Source of the DNA: CAWDZK01 sp963807005
GTDB lineage: Bacteria; Actinomycetota; Actinomycetes; JACCUZ01
Assembly: GCA_963807005.1 (NCBI GenBank)
Contig: CAWDZK010000003.1
Coordinates: 1 to 64,000 of the forward strand
Direction: 5' to 3'
Length of the DNA stretch: 64,000 nt
The translations under genes were made by a program, and so were the position numbers. Below are positions 34,334 through 44,024 of this stretch, piece after piece (the stretch's first letter is position 1; every line of letters begins with the position of its first letter). The notes under the pieces are model-generated. The model was not told the DNA's origin. It made no database searches and was given only the letters and a program-made list of their open reading frames with translations.

Positions 34334-36463
34334 ATGGAGATCTGGCCCGGCTCGGCGTACCCGCTCGGCGCGACCTTCGACGGGGCGGGCACCAACTTCG
34401 CGCTGTTCTCGGAGATCGCCGACCGGGTGGAGCTCTGCCTGTTCGACAGCTCGGGTGCAGGCGGCCGCCGGCTGACCGAGACCAAGGTTGACCTGCCCGA
34501 GGCCGACGGCTTCGTCTGGCACGGCTACCTGCCGCGGGTCGGCCCGGGGCAGCGGTACGGCTTCCGGGTGCACGGGCCCCGGGACCCGGGCCGTGGCCTG
34601 CGGTGCAACCCTTCAAAGCTGCTGCTCGACCCCTACGCCAAGGCGGTCGAGGGCCAGGTCGACTGGGCCGAGTCGCTGTTCGACTACCGGTTCGCCGCCC
34701 CCAACCGGGTGAACACCCTCGACTCCGGCCGGCACGCCCCCAAGTCGGTGGTCATCAACCCGTTCTTCGACTGGCAGAACGACCGGCACCCCGGCACGCC
34801 GTACCACCAGACGGTGATCTACGAGGCGCACGTACGCGGCCTGACGATGACCCACCCGGACCTGCCCGACAACATCCGCGGCACGTACGCCGGCATCGGG
34901 CACCCGGCGATCATCGACCACCTGCACAAGATCGGCGTGACGGCCATCGAGCTGATGCCGGTGCACCAGTTCGTGCAGGACCACCACCTCGTCGAGCGCG
35001 GCCTGTCGAACTACTGGGGCTACAACACCATCGGCTTCTTCGCCCCGCACAACGCCTACTCGTCCAGCGGCCAGCGCGGCCAGCAGGTGCTCGAGTTCAA
35101 GGCGATGGTCCGCGAGCTGCACGCGGCGGGCATCGAGGTCATCCTGGACGTCGTCTACAACCACACGGCCGAGGGCAACCAGATGGGCCCGACGCTGTCG
35201 TTCCGCGGCATCGACAACCAGGCGTACTACCGGCTGGTCGACGGCAGCCCGGAGCACTACTACGACACCACCGGCACCGGGAACACCCTGCTCATGCGGC
35301 ACCCGCACGTGCTGCAGCTGATCATGGACTCGCTGCGCTACTGGGTGCTGGAGATGCACGTCGACGGGTTCCGGTTCGACCTCGCCTCCACGCTGGCCAG
35401 GCAGTTCCACGAGGTCGACCGCCTGTCGGCGTTCTTCGACCTGGTCCAGCAGGACCCGGTCATCTCTCAGGTGAAGCTGATCGCCGAGCCCTGGGACGTC
35501 GGCGAGGGCGGCTACCAGGTCGGCAACTTCCCGCCGCTGTGGACCGAGTGGAACGGGAAGTACCGCGACACCACCCGCGACTTCTGGCGTGGCGAGCCGG
35601 CCACCCTCGCGGAGTTCGCCTCCCGCCTGACCGGGTCCGCCGACCTGTACCAGGCGGACGGACGCCGTCCGCTCGCCTCCATCAACTTCGTCACCGCCCA
35701 CGACGGCTTCACCCTGACCGACCTGGTGTCCTACAACGACAAGCACAACGACGCCAACGGCGAGGGCGGCAACGACGGCGAGAGCCACAACCGGTCCTGG
35801 AACTGCGGTGTCGAGGGGCCGACCGACGACCTCGAGGTCCTCACGCTGCGGGAACGCCAGAAGCGCAACGTCCTCACGACGCTGTTCCTCTCCCAGGGCG
35901 TCCCGATGCTGCTGCACGGGGACGAGATGGGTCGCACCCAGGAGGGCAACAACAACGTCTACTGCCAGGACAACCCGCTGTCCTGGGTCGACTGGGCCGA
36001 TGCCCGGGACAACTGGGCCCTGACCGACTTCGTGGCCAAGGTCTCGAGGCTGCGGCAGGACCACCCGGTGTTCCGGCGACGCCGGTTCTTCCAGGGCGAC
36101 CCCGCCCGTGGGTCGGAGAGCGAGATCGGCGACATCGCCTGGTTCACCCCCGCCGGTGAGCACATGACCGAGGGTGACTGGCAGGTCGGCTACGCCCGCT
36201 CGCTGGCCGTCTTCCTCAACGGCGACGCCATCGTCGAGCCGGACACCCGTGGTGCTCGCGTCTCCGACGACTCGTTCCTGATGTTCTTCAACGGCCATCA
36301 CGAGGACATGGACTTCACCGTGCCCAAGGAGGTGTACGGGGAGCGCTGGCAGACGATGCTCGACACCGCGTCTCCCCTGGTCGACGACCGGCCCACGGCC
36401 AAGGCCGGCGATGCGGTCACGCTGGAGTCGCGCTCGATCCTGGTGCTGCGCCGCATTGTCTGA
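34334..36463 (+). CDS. glgX: Glycogen debranching enzyme (isoamylase type)
   Basis: The 709-residue GH13 enzyme removes limit-dextrin side chains from glycogen, supplying linear maltooligosaccharides to TreY. An N-terminal CBM48 (PLGATFDGAGTNFALFSE) precedes the barrel, with DVVYNHTAEGNQMGP, nucleophile Asp in VDGFRFDLAS (about 344), acid/base Glu in IAEPWDVGEGG (about 385) and HD in VTAHDGFTLTDLVSYN (about 456). ATG 34334 gives the family N-terminus MEIWPGSAYPLG. It is divergent from the HD-GYP gene and leads directly into treY. Streptomyces GlgX is reported to be activated by c-di-GMP. Confidence 0.96.
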   Translation: MEIWPGSAYPLGATFDGAGTNFALFSEIADRVELCLFDSSGAGGRRLTETKVDLPEADGFVWHGYLPRVGPGQRYGFRVHGPRDPGRGLRCNPSKLLLDPYAKAVEGQVDWAESLFDYRFAAPNRVNTLDSGRHAPKSVVINPFFDWQNDRHPGTPYHQTVIYEAHVRGLTMTHPDLPDNIRGTYAGIGHPAIIDHLHKIGVTAIELMPVHQFVQDHHLVERGLSNYWGYNTIGFFAPHNAYSSSGQRGQQVLEFKAMVRELHAAGIEVILDVVYNHTAEGNQMGPTLSFRGIDNQAYYRLVDGSPEHYYDTTGTGNTLLMRHPHVLQLIMDSLRYWVLEMHVDGFRFDLASTLARQFHEVDRLSAFFDLVQQDPVISQVKLIAEPWDVGEGGYQVGNFPPLWTEWNGKYRDTTRDFWRGEPATLAEFASRLTGSADLYQADGRRPLASINFVTAHDGFTLTDLVSYNDKHNDANGEGGNDGESHNRSWNCGVEGPTDDLEVLTLRERQKRNVLTTLFLSQGVPMLLHGDEMGRTQEGNNNVYCQDNPLSWVDWADARDNWALTDFVAKVSRLRQDHPVFRRRRFFQGDPARGSESEIGDIAWFTPAGEHMTEGDWQVGYARSLAVFLNGDAIVEPDTRGARVSDDSFLMFFNGHHEDMDFTVPKEVYGERWQTMLDTASPLVDDRPTAKAGDAVTLESRSILVLRRIV

Positions 36464-36470
36464 CGACCCT

Positions 36471-38891
36471 GTGGCGCGGCGCCGGGTGCCCACCGGCACC
36501 TACCGGCTCCAGCTCCGGCCAGACTTCGGCTTCGACGACGCCGCGGCCGTGCTGCCCTACCTGGCCGACCTCGGTGTCTCGCACGTCTACCTGTCCCCCG
36601 TGCTGCAGGCGGCTCCCGGCTCCACCCACGGCTACGACGTCGTCGACCACTCCCACCTCAACGACGAGCTCGGTGGGGCGGCCGGGTTCCACCGCCTCTC
36701 CGAGGCGGCCCGCGCTCTCGGCCTCGGGGTCGTGGTCGACGTGGTGCCCAACCACATGGCGGTCCCGACCCCGCTGTGGCTCAACGCCGTCCTCTGGTCG
36801 GTCCTGCGGCACGGCCCGGGGTCGCCGTACGCGCGCTGGTTCGACGTGGACTGGGCGGCACAGGAGCGGGCCGTGCTCATGCCGGTGCTGGGACGGCGGA
36901 TCGGCGAGGTCGTCGCCGACGACGAGATCACCATCGACCGCACCGGCGGCCCGTCCGGCGAGCCGGTGCTGCGCTACTTCGACCATGTCTTCCCGGTCCG
37001 CCCCGGCACGGAGGAGCTACCGCTCCCGGACCTGCTGGATCGGCAGTTCTACCGGCTGGCGCACTGGCGGGTCGGCGACGAGGAGCTGAACTACCGCCGC
37101 TTCTTCGACATCGACACCCTGGCCGCCGTGCGCGTCGAGGACCAGGACGTGTTCGCCGAGACCCATGCCGTGCTGCTGGCGCTCGTCGCCGAGGGGCGCA
37201 TCGACGGGCTGCGGATCGACCACCCGGACGGCCTCGCCGACCCGCGCGAGTACGTCCGCCGGCTGGCCCGGGCCACCGGCGGCGCCTGGGTCGTCGTCGA
37301 GAAGATCCTCGAGGGCGACGAGGAGCTGCCGGCCGACTGGCCGTGCGCGGGCACCACCGGCTACGACGCGCTGCTCCGCATCGGCGGGGTCCTGGTCGAC
37401 GGCGGTGCCGCCGACGACCTGACCAACCTCTACACGTCGCTGACCGGGGAGACCGGGGACTTCGCAGCGGTCGTCGAAGAAGCCAAGCGGTTCGTCGTCG
37501 GACACGGGCTGCGGGCGGAGATCGACCGCCTGGTCGAGGTCGCGGCGACCGTGTGCCAGCGCCACCTGGAGCTGCGCGACCACACCCGCAGCGGCCTGCG
37601 CGAGGCCCTGGTCGAGCTGCTCGTCGCCACGCCCGTGTACCGCGCGTACGTCGTTCCGGGGGAACCCGCTCCCGACGCCGCCCGCGTCACGCTGGCCGCG
37701 GCTGCCGACGTGGCCCGCGAGCGGCTGGCCGAGGACCGGCACGGCACGCTGGACCTGCTGGTCGCCCTCGCCCTCGGCGAGGCGGGCGAGGGCCCGAACA
37801 GGGACGAGTTCGTGGTCCGCTTCCAGCAGACCTGCGGGCCGGTGATGGCCAAGGGCGTGGAGGACACCGCGTTCTACCGATGGCTGCGGCTGTCCGCCCT
37901 CAACGAGGTCGGCGGCGACCCTGGCCACCTCGGTGTCGGGGTGGACGAGCTGCACGCCTGGTGCTCGCGCCAGCTGGCCACCTGGCCCGACGCGATGACG
38001 ACGCTGTCGACCCACGACACGAAGCGGAGCGAGGACGTGCGCGCCCGGCTGTCGGTCCTGTCCGAGCTCCCGCACGAGTGGAGCCGGGCGGTCACGGAGT
38101 GGCGAGCGGCCACAGCCGGTCTGCGCCCGGCGGAGCTGGACGCGAACACCGAGTACCTGCTCTGGCAGACGATCGTCGGCGCCTGGCCGATCGACGCGGA
38201 CCGCCTGGGCGACTACCTCGAGAAGGCCACCCGCGAGGCCAAGCGGCGGACGACCTGGACCGAGCCGGACACGGACTACGACGAGGCCGTGACGTCGTTC
38301 GCCGCGTCCGTCCTTGCCGACGAGGCCGCGACGGCCGCGGTCGCCGCGTTCGTCGACCGGCTGGCGCCGGCCTGGCGAGCGAACGTGCTGTCGCAGAAGC
38401 TGCTGGCCCTGACCGTGCCGGGAGTGCCGGACGTCTACCAGGGCTGCGAGCTCACCGACCTCTCGCTGGTCGACCCGGACAACCGACGAGCTGTCGACTA
38501 CGGCGACAGGCGGTCGCGGCTGGCGGCGCTCGACGCAGGGAACGCCCCGCGGGACCTCGACGACGAGAAGCTGCTGGTCGTCTCCCGGGCGCTGCGGGTG
38601 CGCCGGGAGCTGCCGGAGGCGTTCGGAGCCGGGTCCGCCTACCACCCGCTCGCGTGCGCGTCGGAGCACGTGGTCGCCTTCGTCCGGGAAGATGCGGGCG
38701 GCCGGGCATCGGTGGTGACCGTCGCGAGCCGCCTGTCGCTCGGCTGGGGCGGGGACGCCGAGATGGAGCTGGTGCTGCCGCCCGGTACCTGGCGAAACCT
38801 GCTGACGGAGTCGACCCACAGCGGCGGCGGACCGCTGGGCGAGCTGCTGCGGGACCTCCCGGTGGCTCTACTTCTCCGCGAGACCGGCTAG
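36471..38891 (+). CDS. treY: Malto-oligosyltrehalose synthase
   Basis: Rearranges the reducing end of maltooligosaccharides into a trehalose unit. The 806-residue GH13_26 protein begins RRRVPTGTYRLQLRPDFGFDDAAAVLPYLADLGVSHVYLSP-like sequence and has VVDVVPNHMA, nucleophile Asp in IDGLRIDHPDGLADP, VVEKILEGDEELP with the acid/base Glu, FQQTCGPVMAKGVEDTAFYR, and TLSTHDTKRSEDVRARL. I prefer GTG 36471, 7 bases after the glgX stop; a TTG at 36456 overlapping that stop is the alternative. It is co-transcribed with glgX. The 3' end overlaps the convergent GGDEF-EAL gene by 24 bases. Confidence 0.94.
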   Translation: MARRRVPTGTYRLQLRPDFGFDDAAAVLPYLADLGVSHVYLSPVLQAAPGSTHGYDVVDHSHLNDELGGAAGFHRLSEAARALGLGVVVDVVPNHMAVPTPLWLNAVLWSVLRHGPGSPYARWFDVDWAAQERAVLMPVLGRRIGEVVADDEITIDRTGGPSGEPVLRYFDHVFPVRPGTEELPLPDLLDRQFYRLAHWRVGDEELNYRRFFDIDTLAAVRVEDQDVFAETHAVLLALVAEGRIDGLRIDHPDGLADPREYVRRLARATGGAWVVVEKILEGDEELPADWPCAGTTGYDALLRIGGVLVDGGAADDLTNLYTSLTGETGDFAAVVEEAKRFVVGHGLRAEIDRLVEVAATVCQRHLELRDHTRSGLREALVELLVATPVYRAYVVPGEPAPDAARVTLAAAADVARERLAEDRHGTLDLLVALALGEAGEGPNRDEFVVRFQQTCGPVMAKGVEDTAFYRWLRLSALNEVGGDPGHLGVGVDELHAWCSRQLATWPDAMTTLSTHDTKRSEDVRARLSVLSELPHEWSRAVTEWRAATAGLRPAELDANTEYLLWQTIVGAWPIDADRLGDYLEKATREAKRRTTWTEPDTDYDEAVTSFAASVLADEAATAAVAAFVDRLAPAWRANVLSQKLLALTVPGVPDVYQGCELTDLSLVDPDNRRAVDYGDRRSRLAALDAGNAPRDLDDEKLLVVSRALRVRRELPEAFGAGSAYHPLACASEHVVAFVREDAGGRASVVTVASRLSLGWGGDAEMELVLPPGTWRNLLTESTHSGGGPLGELLRDLPVALLLRETG

Positions 38892-41159
38892 CGCCTCGTC
38901 GCCGCTGGCGTCTGTAGGCGGCACCGCGGGCCGGAGGTCGGCGGCAGGCACCGGCTCCTGGAGGTGGAAGCCCTGCGCCTCGTCGCAGCCCAGTCCGCGC
39001 AGCGCCTCGAGCGTCCGCGCGTTCTCGACGCCCTCGGCGACGCAAGTGACCCGCAGGGCGTGGGCCATCTCGATGGTCCACCGGACCAGCGCCGCATCGG
39101 TGGCGGACTCCAGCAGGCCCTGGACCAGGCTGCGGTCCAGCTTGAGCACGTGCACCGGGAAACGGCGCAGGTAGAGCAGGCTGGCGTAGCCGGCGCCGAA
39201 GTCGTCGATCGCCAGCCGCACGCCCAGGTCGGCCAGCCGGCGCATGGTGGTCGCGGCGGCCTCGGGATCGGCCATCAGCGCGGTCTCGGTGAGCTCCACG
39301 ACGAGGCTGCGGCCCGGCAGGGCGCGGACGCGCAACATCTCACCGACCATGTCGGCGAACTCCCCGTCGACCAGGTCGTACGCCGAGACGTTGACCGCGA
39401 CCGGAACGTGCCGGCCTTCGGCGTTCCACAGAACCACCTGGTCCAGCACCAGTGTGAGCACCGCCCGGGTGATCGCCTTGATCGCGCCGGTGCTCTCCGC
39501 GAAGGGCACGAAGTGGCCCGGGTACAGCAACCCCCGCTCAGGGTGCTGCCAGCGGACCAGCGCCTCGATCCGCGACTCCGCACCACTGTCGAGCCGGAAG
39601 CTCGGCTGGTAGTGGACGAGCAGCTCACCAGCGCTGACCGCACGCCGCAGTTCTGCGTCCAGCACCAGGACGTCCCGCTCGGCACTGGCAAGGGAGTCGC
39701 GGAAGAGACCCCACCCCGAGCGCCTGCCCTTGGCGTCGTACATGGCGATGTCCGCCCGCCGCAGCAGGGTTCCGTAGTCGGCCCCGTGCTCAGGGGCCAG
39801 GGCAATGCCGATGCTGACGCCGACCGCCACCTCGATGCCGTCCACGGTCACCGGGGCGCTGATGGCGCGGCTCAGGCGCTGACAGAGCACGCGGACCCTG
39901 TCCTCGTCGTCCAGGCCGTGCGCCAGGACGACGAACTCGTCGCCCCCCAGCCGGGCAACCACGTCGTCGGGCTCGCGAACCACCTCGGCCAGCCGGCGGC
40001 CCACTTCGACGAGCAGCTGGTCGCCCGCGTGATGGCCGAGTGAGTCGTTCACGTGCTTGAAGCGGTCCAGGTCCAGCAGGAGCACTGCCACCCGCTCGCC
40101 GCGGGCGAGCAGCTCCTCGGCGCTCTCACGCGCGGCCCGGCGGTTGACGAGGCCGGTGAGCTCGTCGAGACGCGCCGCCCGGTGCATCGACCGGCCGTGC
40201 CGCAGGTGGCCGACGCTGGACAGCGTCACCATCAGCAGGCCGGCCAGCACGAGGCCGACCGGACCGGGTGAGATCGGGCCGCTCCAGGGCCCGGCACGAG
40301 CCGGGGTCGAGACGACGACCGCCCACGAGGCGCCGATCTTCGGGTCGGCACGAGCGAACCGCACGAAGTGCCGCTCGTGGTCCGTCGTCGCGATCCTGCC
40401 TTCTCTGGTGAGCTGCACCCAGCGCAGGCCGTGGTCGTCCGGGTTGCCGAGCGGCGCGTCGACGTCCTGGGGGTACTTCGAGTCGATGACCACCCGGCCG
40501 TCGGTGCGGTCGACCACCCGAACCTGCAGGTCCCTCTCCTCGTCGTACACCGCGAGCCGGAAGCTCTCGACGGTCAGCTCGAAGCTGGCGATGGCGGGCG
40601 AGACGCCGGGCCCGGTGCTGACCTTCGCGGCGAAACCGACCACCCACTCCCCCGTCGACTCGGAGCGGTAGGGCGCCGACTGGTAGACCTTGTCGAACGG
40701 CAGTCCGAACGCGTGGTCGAAGAACAGCGCGTCCCGGCGGTCCGGGTCGAGGTCCTCCGCCGCGAGGGCCCGGCCGGCCACGACGCGGGCGTTCTCGCCC
40801 CCCGACCGGTCGATGAAGCTCGCCGAGGCCACGCTGTCGGGAAAGAGGATCTCCAGGTCGTTCAGGACTCGCTGCACGCGCCACATCAGGTCGTCGGGAC
40901 CGGTCCGGCCGGTGATCCGGCTCATGCGGCTCCCGGGCGCCCGGTAGAAGTTCGTGAAGGACGCCGAGTGCGAGGCGAGCAGGGTCGCCGACCGGGCCCG
41001 CTCGGCGTAGTCGTCCAGAGCGGTGACCTGGGAGGCGCCGGCCAGACGCAGGTGGTGGTCGCGGTCCGCAGCGGTCCGGGACAGGAAGGCGCTGGCACCG
41101 AGCCCGGCCAAGGCAGCGACCAGGCCCACGGCGAGCAACGCGGCGCGGAATCGCTGCAC
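38868..41159 (-). CDS. Membrane GGDEF-EAL protein (bifunctional c-di-GMP enzyme candidate)
   Basis: The 763-residue protein has a first helix (about 7-26), an extracytoplasmic sensor region of about 260 residues with CACHE-like features (GEWVVGFAAKVSTGPGVSPAIASFELTVESF), a second helix (about 299-316), a GGDEF domain with intact GGDEF (405-409), and an EAL domain with EAL (532-534), NVSAYDL, ELTETALM, DDFGAGYAS (652-660), KLDRS and AEGVEN. Both active sites look complete, so synthesis and hydrolysis are both possible. The inhibitory-site RxxD at the usual spacing before GGDEF is not canonical (E at the Arg position). It starts with GTG at 41159, after the PPK2 gene. Confidence 0.93.
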   Translation of the reverse strand: MQRFRAALLAVGLVAALAGLGASAFLSRTAADRDHHLRLAGASQVTALDDYAERARSATLLASHSASFTNFYRAPGSRMSRITGRTGPDDLMWRVQRVLNDLEILFPDSVASASFIDRSGGENARVVAGRALAAEDLDPDRRDALFFDHAFGLPFDKVYQSAPYRSESTGEWVVGFAAKVSTGPGVSPAIASFELTVESFRLAVYDEERDLQVRVVDRTDGRVVIDSKYPQDVDAPLGNPDDHGLRWVQLTREGRIATTDHERHFVRFARADPKIGASWAVVVSTPARAGPWSGPISPGPVGLVLAGLLMVTLSSVGHLRHGRSMHRAARLDELTGLVNRRAARESAEELLARGERVAVLLLDLDRFKHVNDSLGHHAGDQLLVEVGRRLAEVVREPDDVVARLGGDEFVVLAHGLDDEDRVRVLCQRLSRAISAPVTVDGIEVAVGVSIGIALAPEHGADYGTLLRRADIAMYDAKGRRSGWGLFRDSLASAERDVLVLDAELRRAVSAGELLVHYQPSFRLDSGAESRIEALVRWQHPERGLLYPGHFVPFAESTGAIKAITRAVLTLVLDQVVLWNAEGRHVPVAVNVSAYDLVDGEFADMVGEMLRVRALPGRSLVVELTETALMADPEAAATTMRRLADLGVRLAIDDFGAGYASLLYLRRFPVHVLKLDRSLVQGLLESATDAALVRWTIEMAHALRVTCVAEGVENARTLEALRGLGCDEAQGFHLQEPVPAADLRPAVPPTDASGDEALAGLAEK

Positions 41160-41271
41160 GCAGGGTCACCCCGTCCGGGTCCGGTCGGCCGCGGCGGTCC
41201 GAGGCCTCTCGCGGGGTTATCGGCACCACGGCAACCGGATTGAGCCGATCGGGTGGCTCGTCGGTGGTCCG

Positions 41272-42177
41272 TCAGCTTCCCGCGAGCAGTCGGGCCCGTT
41301 GCTCGTCGACGTCGAAGTCGGCCGGCGGCCAGCTCACGGCCATGGCTTCCAGCTGCTCGACGAGGATGTTCATGATCGCCCAGTTGCGGTACCACTTGCG
41401 GTCGGCCGGGACGACGTACCAGGGCGCCACCTCGGTGCTGCACCGCTCGAGGGCGTCCTGGTAGGCCTCCACCAGCGGGTCCCACTCCGCCCGGCTGTCG
41501 ATGTCGCCCGGGTTGAACTTCCAGAGCTTGTCCGGCTGGTCCAGGCGGCTGAGCAAGCGGTCCTTCGACTCGGCCTTGGACAGGTGCAGGAAGCACTTCA
41601 CGACGGTCGTGCCCCCGGCCACCAGCCGCTCCTCGAACCGGTTGATCGTGTCGTAGCGGCGCTTCCAGGTGCGCGGCTCGACCAGCTCGCGGACTCGCAC
41701 GACCACCACATCCTCGTAGTGGGAGCGGTCGAACACCCCGATCATCCCCGGGGCGGGGAGCCTTTTGCGGATCCGCCAGAGGAAGTCGTGGGCCAGCTCC
41801 TCCTTCGTCGGCGCCTTGAACGACGTGATGCTCACGCCCTGGGGGTCGACCTCGCCCACCACGTGCCGGACGGTGCCGCCCTTGCCCGAGGTGTCCATGC
41901 CCTGCAGGACCAGCAGGAGGCTGCGGGTCCCGCCCGACCGGCCCTCGGCGAACAGCCGCTCCTGCAGGTCGGCCAGCCGGGGACCGAGCGTCAGCAGCGC
42001 CTTCTTCCCGTCGGACTTGCCGCCCTCGAAGCCGGGGGTTCCGCGGGTGTCGATGCCCCCCAGGTCCACCGGGCCGACAGGCAGCCGGAGCAGGTCGCTG
42101 ACCCGGGCCAGGTCGGGACGGGCGGACTCGGTGGCACTTCGCGAGGTCTTGCCCTTCGTCGGCCCGGTCTTCGGCAT
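41272..42177 (-). CDS. ppk2: Polyphosphate kinase 2 family protein
   Basis: The 301-residue enzyme transfers phosphate between polyphosphate and nucleotides. Walker A appears as GMDTSGKGG (about 93-101), followed by the family lid and Walker B region FDRSHYEDVVVVRV (about 149-162) and YNRFEE-like NRFEERLV. Single-domain PPK2s commonly phosphorylate ADP, GDP or AMP; the direction cannot be judged here. The ATG at 42177 (MPKTGPTKGKTS, basic N-terminus) is chosen over a GTG-type start nine codons earlier. It precedes the GGDEF-EAL gene on the same strand with 112 bases between, and is divergent from treZ. Confidence 0.92.
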   Translation of the reverse strand: MPKTGPTKGKTSRSATESARPDLARVSDLLRLPVGPVDLGGIDTRGTPGFEGGKSDGKKALLTLGPRLADLQERLFAEGRSGGTRSLLLVLQGMDTSGKGGTVRHVVGEVDPQGVSITSFKAPTKEELAHDFLWRIRKRLPAPGMIGVFDRSHYEDVVVVRVRELVEPRTWKRRYDTINRFEERLVAGGTTVVKCFLHLSKAESKDRLLSRLDQPDKLWKFNPGDIDSRAEWDPLVEAYQDALERCSTEVAPWYVVPADRKWYRNWAIMNILVEQLEAMAVSWPPADFDVDEQRARLLAGS

Positions 42178-42260
42178 GCCCAAGATCGTCGCAGAGCTGC
42201 CCACCGGCGGCCAGGGGCGGGATCGGTTGGCCGCGCCACCGCTGGGTAGGTTCGGTCGCC

Positions 42261-44024
42261 GTGACGACGTTCGAGGTGTGGTCCCCGTCCGCGACGTCGG
42301 TCGCGGCCCTCGTGGACGGCGCCGAGGTGCTGCTCGCCCGCGCCGAGGGCGGCTGGTGGCGCGTCGACGTGCCGAGCTCCGGGCACGGCAGCGACTACGC
42401 CTTCATGGTCGACGACGACCCGACCCCGCTGCCCGACCCACGGTCCCGGTGGCAGCCGCACGGCGTGCACGGCGCCTCCCGCGTGTACGACGACAGCCGG
42501 TTCCAGTGGAGCGACGCCGGGTGGCGTGGCGTGCAGCTGGCCGGGTCGGTGCTGTACGAGCTGCACGTCGGAACCTTCACCGAGGACGGCACCCTGGACT
42601 CAGCGACCGGGCGTCTCGACCATCTGGTCGACCTGGGAGTGGACCTGGTCGAGCTGATGCCGGTGGCTGCGTTCCCCGGCAGGCAGGGCTGGGGGTACGA
42701 CGGGGTGCACCCGTACGCCGTGCACGCGCTGTACGGCGGCCCGGACGCGCTGAAGCGCTTCGTCGACGCCTGCCACGCCCGCGGTCTCGGGGTCTGCGTC
42801 GACGTCGTCTACAACCACCTCGGACCGTCCGGCAACTACCTGTCGAGGTTCGGGCCGTACTTCAGCGACAAGCACCACACGCCCTGGGGCTCCGGAGTCA
42901 ACCTCGACGACGTCGGCTCCGCCGAGGTGCGCCGATGGATCGTCGACAACGCGCTGATGTGGCTGCGCGACTACCACGTCGACGCGCTGCGGCTAGACGC
43001 CGTACACGCGCTGGTGGACGACTCGCCGGTCCACGTCCTCGCGCAGATGTCCCGCGAGGTCGACGCGCTGTCGTGTGCGGTCCGCCGACCGCTGTCGCTG
43101 ATCGCCGAGTCCGACCTCAACCAGCCCTCGACCGTCACACCGGTCGAGGGCGGCGGCCTCGGCATGACCGCGCAGTGGAGCGACGACTTCCACCACGCGT
43201 TGCACACGCTGCTCACCGGCGAGGCACAGGGCTACTACGGCGATTTCGCCGCCGACCCGTGGACCGCCCTGCAGCGCACCCTGACCGGAGCCTTCTTCCA
43301 CGCCGGCAGCCACTCGTCGTTCCGGGGCGAGCACTGGGGCGCCCCGGTGGACACGGCGCGGATTCCGGGATGGCGGTTCCTCGGCTACTCGCAGACCCAC
43401 GACCAGGTCGGGAACCGCGCGGTCGGGGACCGGCTGGCCACCGGCCTCTCCCCCGGCCTGGCCAAGGTCGCTGCGGCGCTCGTGCTCACCTCGCCGTTCA
43501 CGCCGATGCTCTTCATGGGTGAGGAGTGGGCCGCCTCGACGCCGTGGCAGTACTTCACCTCGCACGAGGAGCCCGACCTCGCGGAGGCGGTGCGGGCCGG
43601 CCGCCGACGCGAGTTCGCTGCGCACGGCTGGGCCGAGGAGGACGTGCCCGACCCGCAGGCCGGGTCCACCGTGTCGGCGTCCCGGCTGGACTGGTCCGAG
43701 CTGCGCACCGCGCCACACGCCGGCATGCACGACTGGTACCGCTCGCTCCTGGCGCTGCGTCGCGCCGAGCCGTGGCTGTCCGACCCGCGACTCGACCTCG
43801 TGTCGGTCGCGTACGACGCGCCGGCCCGGTGGGCCGTCGTCTCCCGTGGTCCGCTGCGGGTCGTCTGCAACCTCGCCGAGGAGCCGCGAGAGGTGCCGCT
43901 CGACCAGCCCGTCAGCACCGTGCTGCTCGCCTCCTGGGACGTCGGGCAGCCGACGACCGGCCGAAGCCTGGTGCTTCCCCGCGAGGCGGTCGCGGTGGTC
44001 CGCGTGGCAGGCTCGGACGCATGA
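42261..44024 (+). CDS. treZ: Malto-oligosyltrehalose trehalohydrolase
   Basis: Cuts trehalose from the end made by TreY. The 587-residue GH13_10 protein has an N-terminal domain (FEVWSPSATSVAALVDG), then YELHVGTFTEDGTLDSA, VCVDVVYNHLGPSGNYL, nucleophile Asp in VDALRLDAVHAL (about 243), acid/base Glu in LIAESDLNQP (about 281), and YSQTHDQVGNRAVGDR with HD (about 380). Start is GTG 42261. The gene is separated from glgX-treY by the inverted GGDEF-EAL and ppk2 genes, an unusual split of the TreX-Y-Z set. It is coupled to a small membrane protein by ATGA overlap. Confidence 0.95.
   Translation: MTTFEVWSPSATSVAALVDGAEVLLARAEGGWWRVDVPSSGHGSDYAFMVDDDPTPLPDPRSRWQPHGVHGASRVYDDSRFQWSDAGWRGVQLAGSVLYELHVGTFTEDGTLDSATGRLDHLVDLGVDLVELMPVAAFPGRQGWGYDGVHPYAVHALYGGPDALKRFVDACHARGLGVCVDVVYNHLGPSGNYLSRFGPYFSDKHHTPWGSGVNLDDVGSAEVRRWIVDNALMWLRDYHVDALRLDAVHALVDDSPVHVLAQMSREVDALSCAVRRPLSLIAESDLNQPSTVTPVEGGGLGMTAQWSDDFHHALHTLLTGEAQGYYGDFAADPWTALQRTLTGAFFHAGSHSSFRGEHWGAPVDTARIPGWRFLGYSQTHDQVGNRAVGDRLATGLSPGLAKVAAALVLTSPFTPMLFMGEEWAASTPWQYFTSHEEPDLAEAVRAGRRREFAAHGWAEEDVPDPQAGSTVSASRLDWSELRTAPHAGMHDWYRSLLALRRAEPWLSDPRLDLVSVAYDAPARWAVVSRGPLRVVCNLAEEPREVPLDQPVSTVLLASWDVGQPTTGRSLVLPREAVAVVRVAGSDA

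Noticed and set aside
31212..34475. 1087-codon open frame on the plus strand
   Set aside because: It is the antisense shadow of the repeat-rich HD-GYP gene; its composition (Val/Arg/His/Gly repeats) mirrors the cadherin-like repeats and shows no family motif.
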